Positions 1 to 6,927 are shown, numbered from the stretch's first letter. The stretch is 13,797 bases of DNA from Archaeoglobi archaeon (GCA_004347865.1 QNUZ01000029.1:1-13797), one strand, 5' to 3'. Notes: generated by a model not told the origin, from the letters alone. Program-made: numbers and translations.

Positions 1-681
1 GCTAAAAAGGTCAGAGAGGCTATTGATAGGAAGTCCGGAACCTATATCAAGAAAAGCATGGATGAGGAAACCAGGGAGCTTCTGATGAAGGTTTCAACTC
101 CAAATGTAAGTGATGCGATGCATCGTGCAAGGGCGATGACGGGCGTATATCCGCTGGTGAGGGGAAAGAAAATAGTTGGAAAAGCTGTTACTGTCAGCAC
201 GATGGATGGAGATTGGGCCAAGCCTGTTGAAGCTATAAATGTGGCAGGGGAGGGAGATGTAATCGTTATAAAGTGTTCGGGGGACACGACCGCGGTCTGG
301 GGAGAACTCGCAACAAGGAGCTGTCTTAACAGGAAGATAGCAGGTGTTATAATCGATGGGGCCGTTAGGGACGTTGACGACATAAGAGCGCTCGGATTTC
401 CGGTTTTTGCTAAGAGAGAAGTTCCAAACGCTGGTGAACCGAAGGGCTTTGGTGAGATAAACGTCCGGATAATCTGCGGTGGAATTGAGGTTAATCCAGG
501 GGATTGGATCATCGCAGACGACAACGGAGTAATGGTGATACCGAAGCAGCGGGCCTACGAGATCGCAAGGAGAGCTTTGGAGGTAAAGAAGTCTGAAGAC
601 AGAATCAGAGGAGAAATAGAGGAAAAGGGTAGGACTCTTGCTGATGTGGTCGAGCTTTATAAATGGGAAAAAGTTCAATAG
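1..681 (+). CDS. RraA-like domain, C-terminal part of probable hexulose-6-phosphate synthase/RraA fusion (5' partial)
   Basis: The reading frame is open from the first base, so the start lies outside the window. The first residues (AKKVREAIDRKSG) resemble the end of a hexulose-6-phosphate synthase barrel. They run directly into an RraA/HMG-aldolase-like domain of about 200 residues. That domain shows the GDVIVIK strand, the GELATRSC segment, and the IIDGAVRD loop whose Arg-Asp pair binds substrate and divalent metal in this fold. A helical tail (about the last 45 residues) follows. Archaea are known to carry Hps-RraA fusions; Hps joins formaldehyde and ribulose-5-phosphate and in archaea mainly supplies pentose phosphates. 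The role of the RraA part is not settled: it may be a regulator or a small aldolase. The internal ATG at 58 is unlikely to be the true start because coding sequence continues upstream of it. The fusion itself is inferred from only about 19 upstream residues. Confidence 0.8.
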   Translation, partial: AKKVREAIDRKSGTYIKKSMDEETRELLMKVSTPNVSDAMHRARAMTGVYPLVRGKKIVGKAVTVSTMDGDWAKPVEAINVAGEGDVIVIKCSGDTTAVWGELATRSCLNRKIAGVIIDGAVRDVDDIRALGFPVFAKREVPNAGEPKGFGEINVRIICGGIEVNPGDWIIADDNGVMVIPKQRAYEIARRALEVKKSEDRIRGEIEEKGRTLADVVELYKWEKVQ

Positions 682-692
682 ACAATTGTCGA

Positions 693-709
693 AATTGATA
701 TAGTCAATT
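693..709. promoter_or_regulatory. Inverted repeat, candidate operator of the mevalonate operon
   Basis: Six-base arms (AATTGA and TCAATT) are separated by five bases (TATAG). The repeat sits immediately upstream of the TATA-like box at about 716-724 that serves the regulator gene. A 17-bp palindrome is a suitable size for a dimeric XRE-type protein, so autoregulation by the adjacent regulator is plausible. The region is AT-rich and chance palindromes occur, so this is only a candidate. Confidence 0.4.
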
Positions 710-711
710 AG

Positions 712-725
712 TTAAATTTATAAGC
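712..725 (+). promoter_or_regulatory. TATA-box promoter of the mevalonate operon
   Basis: The AT-rich stretch around TTTATAAG is centred near 720. Archaeal transcription starts about 26 bp downstream, which falls at about 745-747, on the GTG start of the regulator. This suggests a leaderless mRNA and agrees with the absence of a Shine-Dalgarno sequence there. Confidence 0.5.
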
Positions 726-744
726 TGAGAGAAAAATTAGCTTT

Positions 745-1425
745 GTGGAGCATAGGAGATTTGCAGAGAAGGTGTGCGGCGAAATAGCATTGGCAGATCA
801 CCATGGAGAGGCGATGAAAAAATGGAGACAGATCTTTTCTATTTCCCAGAGCGAAATTGCAAGAAAACTCGGTATATCCCCTTCGGTTATAAGCGATTAT
901 GAGGCGGGAAGAAGAAGTCCGGGTGTAGCTTTTATCAAAAAATTCGTTTTAGCCCTCATAGAAATCGACTCACAGAGACCGAATCCTGTAATCTCCAAAT
1001 ATCGTGAGCTTCCTGAGCTGTCATCAGCGATTATAGACATTGCCGAGTACTCAAGAGGTGTTAGCATTGGCGAATTCTGTGAAAAAATCGAGGGAGAAAG
1101 ACTTAACGAATTTGAAAAGATTGTAAATGGTCATACGGTAATAGACAGTCTCAACGCCATACTGATGCTGAACGCATATGACTTCTACAGACTATTCGGG
1201 TTTACAAGCGAAAGGGCCCTCATCTTCACGAAGGTAACCAGTGGAAGGTCGCCTTTAGTTGCGGTTAGGGTTTCTAGTTTGAAGCCCTCTGCCGTCGTTC
1301 TTCACGGGCTCGAGAAGGTCGACGAGATGGCAATAAAGATCGCCGAGGCTGAGAAGATTCCGCTCGTCCGTACAGAAATTGATGTAGGGGAGATGATTGG
1401 CAGATTGAGGAGGGATTTTCTGTGA
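745..1425 (+). CDS. XRE-family HTH transcriptional regulator (COG1709-like), first gene of the mevalonate operon
   Basis: This 226-residue protein has a lambda-repressor/XRE helix-turn-helix at about residues 30-60 (ISQSEIARKLGISPSVISDY) followed by the typical YEAGRRSPG end of the HTH. The rest, about residues 75-226, is a family-specific domain; its end (SLKPSAVVLHG... then AEAEKIPLVRTEID) looks like a small alpha/beta ligand-sensing domain, which is my inference. The GTG start at 745 is preferred because the conserved N-terminal segment before the HTH (CGEIALAD) is then included and the TATA box lies at the right distance for a leaderless mRNA. The stop overlaps the next start (GTGA). In many euryarchaea this regulator family precedes the HMG-CoA synthase/thiolase/DUF35 genes, so control of mevalonate synthesis, perhaps by an acyl-CoA, is likely but not shown here. 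Confidence 0.85.
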   Translation: MEHRRFAEKVCGEIALADHHGEAMKKWRQIFSISQSEIARKLGISPSVISDYEAGRRSPGVAFIKKFVLALIEIDSQRPNPVISKYRELPELSSAIIDIAEYSRGVSIGEFCEKIEGERLNEFEKIVNGHTVIDSLNAILMLNAYDFYRLFGFTSERALIFTKVTSGRSPLVAVRVSSLKPSAVVLHGLEKVDEMAIKIAEAEKIPLVRTEIDVGEMIGRLRRDFL

Positions 1426-2450
1426 TAGGGATCGTTTCTTACGGTACATATATACCGAGATTCAGAATAAAGGTGGAAGAAATAGCGAGGATTTGGGGGG
1501 AGAATCCTGAGGCTATTAAAAACAGCCTTGGTGTTTTCGAAAAGTCGGTTCCGGATTTGGACGAGGACACTGCCACGATGGCAGTTGAAGCAGGAAGAGA
1601 AGCTCTCCAGAGGTCGAATATCCCACCTGAGAAAATCGGCGCAATTTTTGTAGGTTCTGAAAGTCATCCCTATGCAGTGAAGCCGACTGCGACAATTGTA
1701 GGTGAGGCTTTGGGGGTCGGAAATTACTATTACTGTGCAGACCTCGAATTCGCCTGCAAAGCCGGCACGGCCGGAATGCAGTTCTGCTACGCAATGGTCA
1801 GGTCCGGAATGATCGAGTACGGCATGTCCATAGGCTCAGACACAGCCCAGTCAAAACCAGGAGATGCGCTGGAGTATACCGCAGGAGCGGGGGCTTGTGC
1901 CATTATAATAGGAAAGGACCCAATAGCCGAAATCGAGGCTACGGTCTCCTACACCAGCGATACACCCGATTTTTGGAGACGCGATCTTCAGCCCTATCCC
2001 AGTCACGGCGGCAGATTTACTGGAGCGCCAGCATATTTCAGGCACGTGGTCTCGGCAGCAAAGAAACTCATGGAAATATGCGGATACAGTGAAAAGGATT
2101 TTGATTATGCCGTATTTCACCAACCCAATGCGAAGTTTCCTCAGAGGGTTGCCGGAATTCTTGGGTTTGGAGAGGAAAAAATTGCTGACGGTATGCTTGT
2201 AAGGGCAATCGGAAACACTTATTCGGCGGCATCGCTTCTGGGTCTGGCCGGAATTTTGGACGTTGCTAAACCTGATCAGAGAATCCTCCTAGTTTCATTT
2301 GGCTCAGGTGCCGGAAGCGATGCATTTGCAATAAGAGTAACCGAGAAGATCCTTAGCTATCCGAGGAATACAAAAGTATGGGAGAAGGTAAAAAACAGGG
2401 TTTATCTGGATTACGCCCTCTATTTAAAGCACAAGAGGATGATAAAATGA
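1422..2450 (+). CDS. Hydroxymethylglutaryl-CoA synthase (archaeal type)
   Basis: This enzyme condenses acetoacetyl-CoA with acetyl-CoA to HMG-CoA, the committed route to mevalonate and archaeal isoprenoid lipids; it is cytoplasmic. The 342-residue length is normal for archaeal HMGS. The catalytic set is visible: Glu80 in VGSES, the nucleophile Cys112 in EFACKAGTAG, and His233 in VFHQPNAKFPQ. The glycine-rich SFGSGAGSDAF end is also present. The GTG start at 1422 overlaps the regulator's stop and lies seven bases after a strong GGAGGG (1409-1414). The end overlaps the thiolase start by ATGA. In methanogens the homologous HMGS forms a substrate-channelling complex with the thiolase and the DUF35 protein (established for Methanothermococcus); the gene order here fits that complex. 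Confidence 0.95.
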   Translation: MIGIVSYGTYIPRFRIKVEEIARIWGENPEAIKNSLGVFEKSVPDLDEDTATMAVEAGREALQRSNIPPEKIGAIFVGSESHPYAVKPTATIVGEALGVGNYYYCADLEFACKAGTAGMQFCYAMVRSGMIEYGMSIGSDTAQSKPGDALEYTAGAGACAIIIGKDPIAEIEATVSYTSDTPDFWRRDLQPYPSHGGRFTGAPAYFRHVVSAAKKLMEICGYSEKDFDYAVFHQPNAKFPQRVAGILGFGEEKIADGMLVRAIGNTYSAASLLGLAGILDVAKPDQRILLVSFGSGAGSDAFAIRVTEKILSYPRNTKVWEKVKNRVYLDYALYLKHKRMIK

Positions 2451-3598
2451 GAGTGGCGGTAATTGGGGTCGGTTGCACGGAGTTTGGTGAGCTCTGGGAG
2501 AAGAGTTTCAGAAGTATCTTTCTCGAGGCGGGAGTAGAGGCTTTGGAGGACTGTGGAATTGAGGGGAGGGAGATCGGCGCGATTTATGTTGGTAATATGA
2601 GCGGAGGAAAGTTCATTGATCAGGAACACATCGCTGCTCTAATTGCCGATCATGCCGGACTCGCCGAATTTGGAATTCCGGCTACTAGGGTTGAAAATGC
2701 CGATGCAAGTGGAGGATCTGCTTTTAGACAGGCCTACATGGCAGTAGCATCCGGTATGCACGACATCGTGATCGCTGCCGGTGTTGAAAAGGTTACGGAT
2801 TCAGCTGACCCCATGGGGGTTTTGTCAACGTCCGTTGACCAGGAGTGGGAAAGGTTTGCAGGTGCAAACCTTCCGGCACTGTATGCAATAATTGCGAGAC
2901 TTCACATGCACGAGTTCGGCACTACGGAGGAAGATCTAGCGAAAGTTGCGGTTAAAAACCACAGAAATGCTGTCCACAACCCAAAAGCTCAGCTAAGAAG
3001 AGAGATAAAGGTTGAGGACGTTCTTTCTTCAGAAGTGGTTGCCGATCCACTGAAAGTCTTGGACTGCGCACCTTTGAGCGACGGCGCAGCGGCGGTTATC
3101 TTGGCGAATGAGAATATCGCGAAAAAGTTTTGCGATACTCCTGTTTTTGTAGACGCCTGCACTCAGGCGAGCGATTATTTAGCTCTTCAATGCCGCAAGG
3201 ATTTGTTGACAATGAGAGCGGTGTTGAAGGCCTCAAGAGAGGCTTATAGAATTGCTAAACTTGAACCTAGGCAAATTGATGTTGCTGAAGTTCACGACTC
3301 CTTCACGATTGCGGAAATCATGGCCTACGAAGATCTCGGATTTGTGAAAAAGGGGGAAGGTGCTAAGCTTGTAAGGGAAGGTGAAACAGAGATAGGAGGT
3401 AAAATCCCGGTGAATCCATCAGGTGGTCTCAAGGCCTGCGGACATGCTGTGGGAGCCACGGGTATAAGACAAATCGTTGAGCTAGTTCTTCAATTGCGTG
3501 GAGAGGCTGGAAAAAGGCAAGTCAAGGCCGAAAAAGCCTTAGCACTGAATATTGGTGGGACTGGAGCTACAGCTGTGGTTACAGTTTTGTCGAGGTGA
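2447..3598 (+). CDS. Thiolase-family protein (acetyl-CoA C-acetyltransferase-like) of the HMGS complex; catalytic Cys replaced by Asp
   Basis: This 383-residue SCP2/archaeal-type thiolase is expected to form acetoacetyl-CoA from two acetyl-CoA for the neighbouring HMGS. Visible family motifs are YVGNMSGG (residues 47-54), VAEVHDSF (279-286), GGLKACGHAVGATG (326-339, His333 catalytic, with Cys331 in the C-G-H position) and NIGGTGATAVV near the end. At the site where homologues carry the acyl-accepting cysteine (consensus ACASGG) the sequence is NADASGG. Asp86, codon GAT at 2702-2704, takes the place of Cys. The protein is otherwise full length and undamaged, so this is not simple decay. The ATG at 2447 is chosen over the in-frame ATG at 2378 because 2378 lies deep in HMGS, whereas 2447 overlaps its stop (ATGA) and follows GAGGATGAT. 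Biochemical activity as a classical thiolase is therefore uncertain. Confidence 0.88.
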   Translation: MRVAVIGVGCTEFGELWEKSFRSIFLEAGVEALEDCGIEGREIGAIYVGNMSGGKFIDQEHIAALIADHAGLAEFGIPATRVENADASGGSAFRQAYMAVASGMHDIVIAAGVEKVTDSADPMGVLSTSVDQEWERFAGANLPALYAIIARLHMHEFGTTEEDLAKVAVKNHRNAVHNPKAQLRREIKVEDVLSSEVVADPLKVLDCAPLSDGAAAVILANENIAKKFCDTPVFVDACTQASDYLALQCRKDLLTMRAVLKASREAYRIAKLEPRQIDVAEVHDSFTIAEIMAYEDLGFVKKGEGAKLVREGETEIGGKIPVNPSGGLKACGHAVGATGIRQIVELVLQLRGEAGKRQVKAEKALALNIGGTGATAVVTVLSR

Positions 3599-3602
3599 TG
3601 AT

Positions 3603-3956
3603 ATGGTCCCGTTATTTTGGAGAAAGATAAAGTACCGCTATGATGTTGTGGGTAGCTACTGCGAAAAATGCGGAAGTTACTACTATCCGAAGAGAGAACT
3701 CTGCCCGAAATGTAGGAGAAAAGGTAAACTGAGAGACGAGAGGTTTCCAGATGAAGGTAGGGTTCTGAGCTATACAATAGTTAATGGCAAGATTATTGCC
3801 ATGATCGGGCTGAACAATGGAGCAAGGACTCTAGCGGAAGTGTGTGCAGAAAAGGTGGAGATTGGGACGAGAGTAAAGAAAGTCTTTAGAAGGTATGGAG
3901 AAGACGGAGACGAGGGGATAATCTATTACGGGACAAAATTCGTTCCGGTTTGTTAA
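3603..3956 (+). CDS. DUF35 zinc-ribbon/OB-fold protein of the thiolase-HMGS complex
   Basis: This 117-residue protein has an N-terminal rubredoxin-like zinc ribbon with Cys20, Cys23, Cys34 and Cys37 (CEKC and CPKC), followed by a small OB-fold (about residues 45-115). DUF35 proteins in archaea bridge thiolase and HMG-CoA synthase and help bind and channel acetoacetyl-CoA; that role comes from the characterised methanogen complex. The ATG at 3603 has a good GAGGTGAT ribosome-binding site (3593-3600) that overlaps the thiolase stop. An earlier in-frame ATG at 3552 would put about 17 extra residues ahead of the conserved start and lies inside the thiolase. It is the last gene of the operon; an oligo-T stretch follows shortly after the stop. 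Confidence 0.9.
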   Translation: MVPLFWRKIKYRYDVVGSYCEKCGSYYYPKRELCPKCRRKGKLRDERFPDEGRVLSYTIVNGKIIAMIGLNNGARTLAEVCAEKVEIGTRVKKVFRRYGEDGDEGIIYYGTKFVPVC

Positions 3957-3970
3957 TCTTAATTTTTAAT
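3957..3970 (+). terminator. Oligo-T terminator of the mevalonate operon
   Basis: Directly after the DUF35 stop codon the plus strand reads TTAATCTTAATTTTTAAT with a run of five T. Archaeal termination needs only such U-tracts. The facing SpoVG-like gene ends about 80 bases further on, so a terminator is expected here. Confidence 0.45.
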
Positions 3971-4002
3971 GCAGGGATTTCAAAGATACATTCAAAATTA
4001 GA

Positions 4003-4025
4003 TAAAACCAAAAATACTAAAAATC
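4003..4025 (-). terminator. Oligo-T terminator after the SpoVG-like gene
   Basis: On the minus strand, 23-45 bases past the stop codon, there are two runs of five T and one of four within about 23 bases. This is the expected U-rich archaeal terminator for the leftward transcript. Confidence 0.45.
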
Positions 4026-4047
4026 AATATAACTCTTGGAATTCTAT

Positions 4048-4305
4048 TTAAACCTGTTCCTGGTAGGCTTTCAGTACCGCATCAACGATCTTGTCTCTCG
4101 CTTCTTTGCTTACGGGATGGAACAGATCCTGGTAACTCCCGTCTTTTCCTTTTTTGCTGGGCATGCTAACCCAGAGCCCTTTTTCACCCTCAATAACTTT
4201 CAGACCCTTCACGACGAATTCATTGTCCAAACTCACAGACGCGTATGCCTTTACGTTTCCTTCTCCCTTCGATTTGTATATTCTAACCTCCGTAATTTCC
4301 GCCAA
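4048..4305 (-). CDS. SpoVG-family protein
   Basis: The product (85 residues from the chosen start) matches bacterial SpoVG along its full length: EITEVRIYK, then AYASVSLDNEFVVKGLKVIE, GLWVSMPSKKGKDG and DLFHPVSKEARDKIVDAVL. In bacteria SpoVG is a small nucleic-acid-binding regulator; its role in an archaeon is unknown. The open frame extends to a GTG at 4332, but I place the start at the TTG 4303-4305. That codon has GGAGGG (4312-4317) six bases upstream, gives the usual SpoVG N-terminus, and lies downstream of the expected transcription start. The TATA box at 4348-4357 puts that start near 4327, which leaves the GTG outside the mRNA. The gene is monocistronic and converges on the mevalonate operon. 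Family assignment is confident; function is not. Confidence 0.85.
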   Translation of the reverse strand: MAEITEVRIYKSKGEGNVKAYASVSLDNEFVVKGLKVIEGEKGLWVSMPSKKGKDGSYQDLFHPVSKEARDKIVDAVLKAYQEQV

Positions 4306-4347
4306 TTCAAACCCTCCGTTCAATTTTTCCACCTTTTAGGCAGAACA

Positions 4348-4357
4348 GTATTTAAGT
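4348..4357 (-). promoter_or_regulatory. TATA box of the SpoVG-like gene
   Basis: On the minus strand the sequence is ACTTAAATAC. With about 26 bp to the start of transcription, the mRNA begins near 4327 and carries a leader of about 22 bases that includes the GGAGGG ribosome-binding site used by the TTG start. Confidence 0.55.
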
Positions 4358-4394
4358 CTTTCTCCATCGGGTTTTTGGATTATAAAAATGGGTG

Positions 4395-4500
4395 CCCAGA
4401 AAACCAGAGCTAAAGCCCTGGGATGAACGGGCGAGGTTTGAATAGTTCTGTGTTGAAGGCCTTGGCGATGCTCCTTGCAGAAGGGAGCCCAGATATGGTT
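4395..4500. ncRNA. Possible structured small RNA between spoVG and tRNA-Thr
   Basis: No gene is apparent between the SpoVG promoter and tRNA-Thr, but the spacer is richer in G and C than other spacers here and contains two compact hairpins. One pairs 4404-4410 with 4415-4421 around a four-base loop; it has seven pairs on the minus strand (one G-U) but one A-C mismatch on the plus strand. The other pairs 4470-4476 with 4482-4488 around a five-base loop, fully paired on the plus strand with one G-U. A TATA-like ATTATAAAAAT (4379-4389) and a run of seven T (4507-4513) could delimit a plus-strand transcript. A TTTTAAAAAAG on the other strand allows the reverse. Strand and class are undecided. Confidence 0.3.
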
Positions 4501-4522
4501 CAGAATCTTTTTTAAAAGGAAG

Positions 4523-4595
4523 AGCCACGGGCGGGATTTGAACCCGCGACCGCTTGCTTACCAAGCAAGCGCTCTCCCGGCTGAGCTACCGTGGC
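4523..4595 (-). tRNA. tRNA-Thr (anticodon GGT)
   Basis: A complete cloverleaf is readable on the minus strand. The acceptor arms are GCCACGG (4589-4595) and CCGTGGC (4524-4530). The D arm contains GCTC and GAGC. A five-pair anticodon stem (CTTGC/GCAAG) encloses the loop TTGGTAA, giving anticodon GGT. The T arm is GCGGG-TTCAAAT-CCCGC. The discriminator at 4523 reads T in the RNA sense, as in archaeal threonine tRNAs. There is no intron and no encoded CCA. It reads ACC and ACU codons and, as an ANN-decoding tRNA, should be a substrate of the t6A pathway to which the Sua5-type gene in this window belongs. Confidence 0.97.
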
Positions 4596-4618
4596 TTGGA
4601 GAATTTAAGCACTCTCAG

Positions 4619-4626
4619 ATTTAAAG
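4619..4626 (-). promoter_or_regulatory. TATA box of tRNA-Thr, spanning the hef stop codon
   Basis: CTTTAAAT on the minus strand is centred 26-27 bp upstream of the tRNA 5' end at 4595, the canonical archaeal distance. The box overlaps the last codons and the stop codon of hef (TAA at 4621-4623). Confidence 0.6.
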
Positions 4627-6864
4627 ATTTTCTATATCGTATCTGTCAGCCTCGCTGTAGGGGGTGGTCATTAGCAGTCTTATTCTTTTTGCGGTCTTCT
4701 CTCCAACTTTTGGAACTTCCATAAGCTCCTTTTCGCTAGCCGTAGCGATTCTTTCTATGGTCTGGAAATGTTCAAGCAAGTTCTTTGCAATTACACTTCC
4801 AACACCTGAAAGGGCTGAAACTACGTATTCTTGCTCCTCTTTAAGGGTTCTTTTTGTTTTTCCAAAATGTTCGACAACTTCCCGTTTTTTCTCTTCTTGC
4901 TCTCTCCTTGCTATCGCAAATATGAACTCTGCAGTCTCCTTTTCATCCTTTGTGAATATCATCGGTATCCCGAAGTCTGTGACGATGGTCGCAATTGCTC
5001 CTCTTATTGCGTTTGGATGCACAGCTCTGCGGTATATGTTCTCTCCTTCAAGAACTATGAGCGGTCTGGGATAGGTCTTAAGCTTGAGGAGCTGCTGAAA
5101 CAGTCTATCCGAAATCAGGCTATCAACGAAATCGTCAACAGTCTTTCTTTCAACTGCAACCCTGTCGCTGAGCACGTAGTCTGCAATCTCCAAATTTTTG
5201 ATCTCAAGATTGGCTCCAAATTCTCTCAGCAGTTTAACTACTTCTGAGCGCATCTCCCTTGAATCTACCAGAACTCTGATCCCTGTTTTTTCGAAGTCGG
5301 CTAGGGTTGCCTGTTCTTTTGATTCAACTTTTTCGAGCATGGACTTGATCTCTTTCAGTTTTTCAAACATTGCCCTTTCTTTTCTAAGGCTTGTGTAATA
5401 GTATACCTCATCTCTTGTTCCTTTAGCCATAAGAACAATTACTTTTCCCTTTCTACCTCTTCCAGTTCTTCCCTTACGCTGTATGGCTCTGATCTCTGAC
5501 GGAATGGCTTCGTAGAACACAACAAGATCTGTGGCAGGAATGTCAAGTCCTTCTTCACCTACTGACGTCGCAACCAGTACCTTGTATACGCCTTCTCGAA
5601 ACTTCTGCAAAACTTCAATCTGCTCTCTCTGCTTCATTCCTCTGTCGTTCTCTCGAATTGCCTGACCTACGAACTTTGCTGCTGGAGCAATTTTAGAGAT
5701 TTCTGATACGAGAAAGTCTGCGGAGTCACGGTAGTTGGTAAATACGATTATTCTTGAATCCTCTTTTTCTTCTAACTGCTTTTTGATGACTTCTTTGAGT
5801 TTTTCAATCTTTGGATGTTCTTTTTTTAGCCTCATTGCAAGGAAAAACGCATCTCTAAAGCTTGGATCGTTTGCAATGCTTTTTGAAGCCTTGCTACCTC
5901 CTACAGAACTGCTTTCCTTCAATATTTTGGCTAGATAACTCCTGAAGCTCTCTACGCTCTGGGTTTCAATCAGCTCTACAGCATGTGAGAGTTTTAGGAT
6001 CTCGGCAAGAATAGAACTCGCTTCAAAAAGTTCTGTTTTCTGCGTTTTTCCAATTTCGCTTTGAATAAGCTCCTGAAGTTCCAGCAGTTCTCTTCTCGTG
6101 GCTTTTTCCGGCACCTCTATGCCGAGTTCTTTCATCCTTTTTAGTCTGATCTTCAGGCTGGTCTCTATTTTCTCCTTAAGCATTAGGATCTCTTTCGGGA
6201 CTTCTACCTTAATCCACTCAATCTCTTTTTCGCTCACATACGGGTATACGTCCTCATCCTGCTCCGTCCTGAACTCCAGTGACTGTATATGCAAATTTCT
6301 GATGACCTCCATGATTCTTTCGGGATCACTACCCGGAGAGGCTGTTAGTGCCAGGATCAAAGGTTTTTTGCCTCTCTTCATGTATTCATCTGCAATGAAA
6401 ACGTAGCTGTAGTTTCCAACAGCTCTGTGGGCTTCGTCAAACACGGCAATCACAACATCCTCAAGGCTGATCCTTCCTGCAATTACATCGTTCTCGACAA
6501 CTTGTGGGGTTGCAACGATAACCCTTGCGGATTCCCAGAGTCTCATTCTCTCTTCTGGTTCATCTTCACCACTCATTGCAACTATTTTCTCTTCCTCGAT
6601 CTTAAGCGTCCGCTTCAGAAAGCTTGCGTGCTGTTCCACGAGTGGCCTCGTCGGAGCAAGAAAGAGAGCCCTTCCCTGCTCATTTAGTAGTCTTGAGGCG
6701 ATAACTAGGGCGGCGATAGTAGTTTTTCCAAGTCCTGTGGGGATTATTACGAGAGTATTTTTTATTAGGGCGTTTGTTGCAATTGCAATTTGGTACAGTC
6801 TTCTCTCAAGCGTCTCTTCTTTAATCAATGGGTGTTTCACGAACTCCACAATTTTCAATCTCAT
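4621..6864 (-). CDS. hef: Hef helicase/nuclease (XPF/Mus81/FANCM family)
   Basis: Hef unwinds and cleaves branched DNA at stalled replication forks and is the archaeal relative of FANCM and XPF. The 747-residue protein has the full-length architecture. The N-terminal superfamily-2 helicase shows Walker A IPTGLGKTT (residues 41-49), DEAH (143-146), LTASPGS (173-179) and motif VI QRKGRTGRGRKG (462-473). The segment between the helicase lobes (about 220-345) corresponds to the thumb-like insert. The C-terminal XPF-type nuclease starts near 528 with VDSRE (533-537) and has the catalytic ERKTVDD (572-578). Paired helix-hairpin-helix motifs follow (LSGVGSVIAKNLLEHF and VPKVGEKTAKRI, about 685-727). 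All catalytic motifs are present, so both activities should be intact. The start is the ATG at 6862-6864. A TATA-like stretch lies very close to it (6866-6877), so the promoter is unclear. The gene stands alone upstream of tRNA-Thr. Confidence 0.96.
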   Translation of the reverse strand: MRLKIVEFVKHPLIKEETLERRLYQIAIATNALIKNTLVIIPTGLGKTTIAALVIASRLLNEQGRALFLAPTRPLVEQHASFLKRTLKIEEEKIVAMSGEDEPEERMRLWESARVIVATPQVVENDVIAGRISLEDVVIAVFDEAHRAVGNYSYVFIADEYMKRGKKPLILALTASPGSDPERIMEVIRNLHIQSLEFRTEQDEDVYPYVSEKEIEWIKVEVPKEILMLKEKIETSLKIRLKRMKELGIEVPEKATRRELLELQELIQSEIGKTQKTELFEASSILAEILKLSHAVELIETQSVESFRSYLAKILKESSSVGGSKASKSIANDPSFRDAFFLAMRLKKEHPKIEKLKEVIKKQLEEKEDSRIIVFTNYRDSADFLVSEISKIAPAAKFVGQAIRENDRGMKQREQIEVLQKFREGVYKVLVATSVGEEGLDIPATDLVVFYEAIPSEIRAIQRKGRTGRGRKGKVIVLMAKGTRDEVYYYTSLRKERAMFEKLKEIKSMLEKVESKEQATLADFEKTGIRVLVDSREMRSEVVKLLREFGANLEIKNLEIADYVLSDRVAVERKTVDDFVDSLISDRLFQQLLKLKTYPRPLIVLEGENIYRRAVHPNAIRGAIATIVTDFGIPMIFTKDEKETAEFIFAIARREQEEKKREVVEHFGKTKRTLKEEQEYVVSALSGVGSVIAKNLLEHFQTIERIATASEKELMEVPKVGEKTAKRIRLLMTTPYSEADRYDIENL

Positions 6865-6890
6865 TTGTTAAATAAATCGTTTACCTTACT

Positions 6891-6927
<37 letters not shown>

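Noticed and set aside
94..678. Long minus-strand open frame opposite the RraA-like gene
   Set aside because: Shadow of the coding strand; the plus frame is clearly RraA-like and this one has no family features.
2378..2446. Upstream in-frame start for the thiolase
   Set aside because: It would overlap HMG-CoA synthase by more than 70 bases and add residues absent from the family; the ATGA junction at 2447 has a ribosome-binding site.
4036..4413. Plus-strand open frame opposite the SpoVG-like gene
   Set aside because: Antisense shadow: the minus frame matches a known family along its length, and this frame is unrelated to any recognisable protein.
4418..4460. C/D-box-like words (GGGATGA at 4420-4426 and GTGTTGA at 4450-4456) in the spacer near tRNA-Thr
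   Set aside because: Each deviates from the RUGAUGA consensus and no proper CUGA D or D' boxes are placed to match, so a C/D guide RNA is not supported.
4352..4564. Minus-strand open frame crossing tRNA-Thr and the spacer
   Set aside because: Its N-terminal part is the translation of the tRNA itself; no ribosome-binding site and no protein-like pattern.
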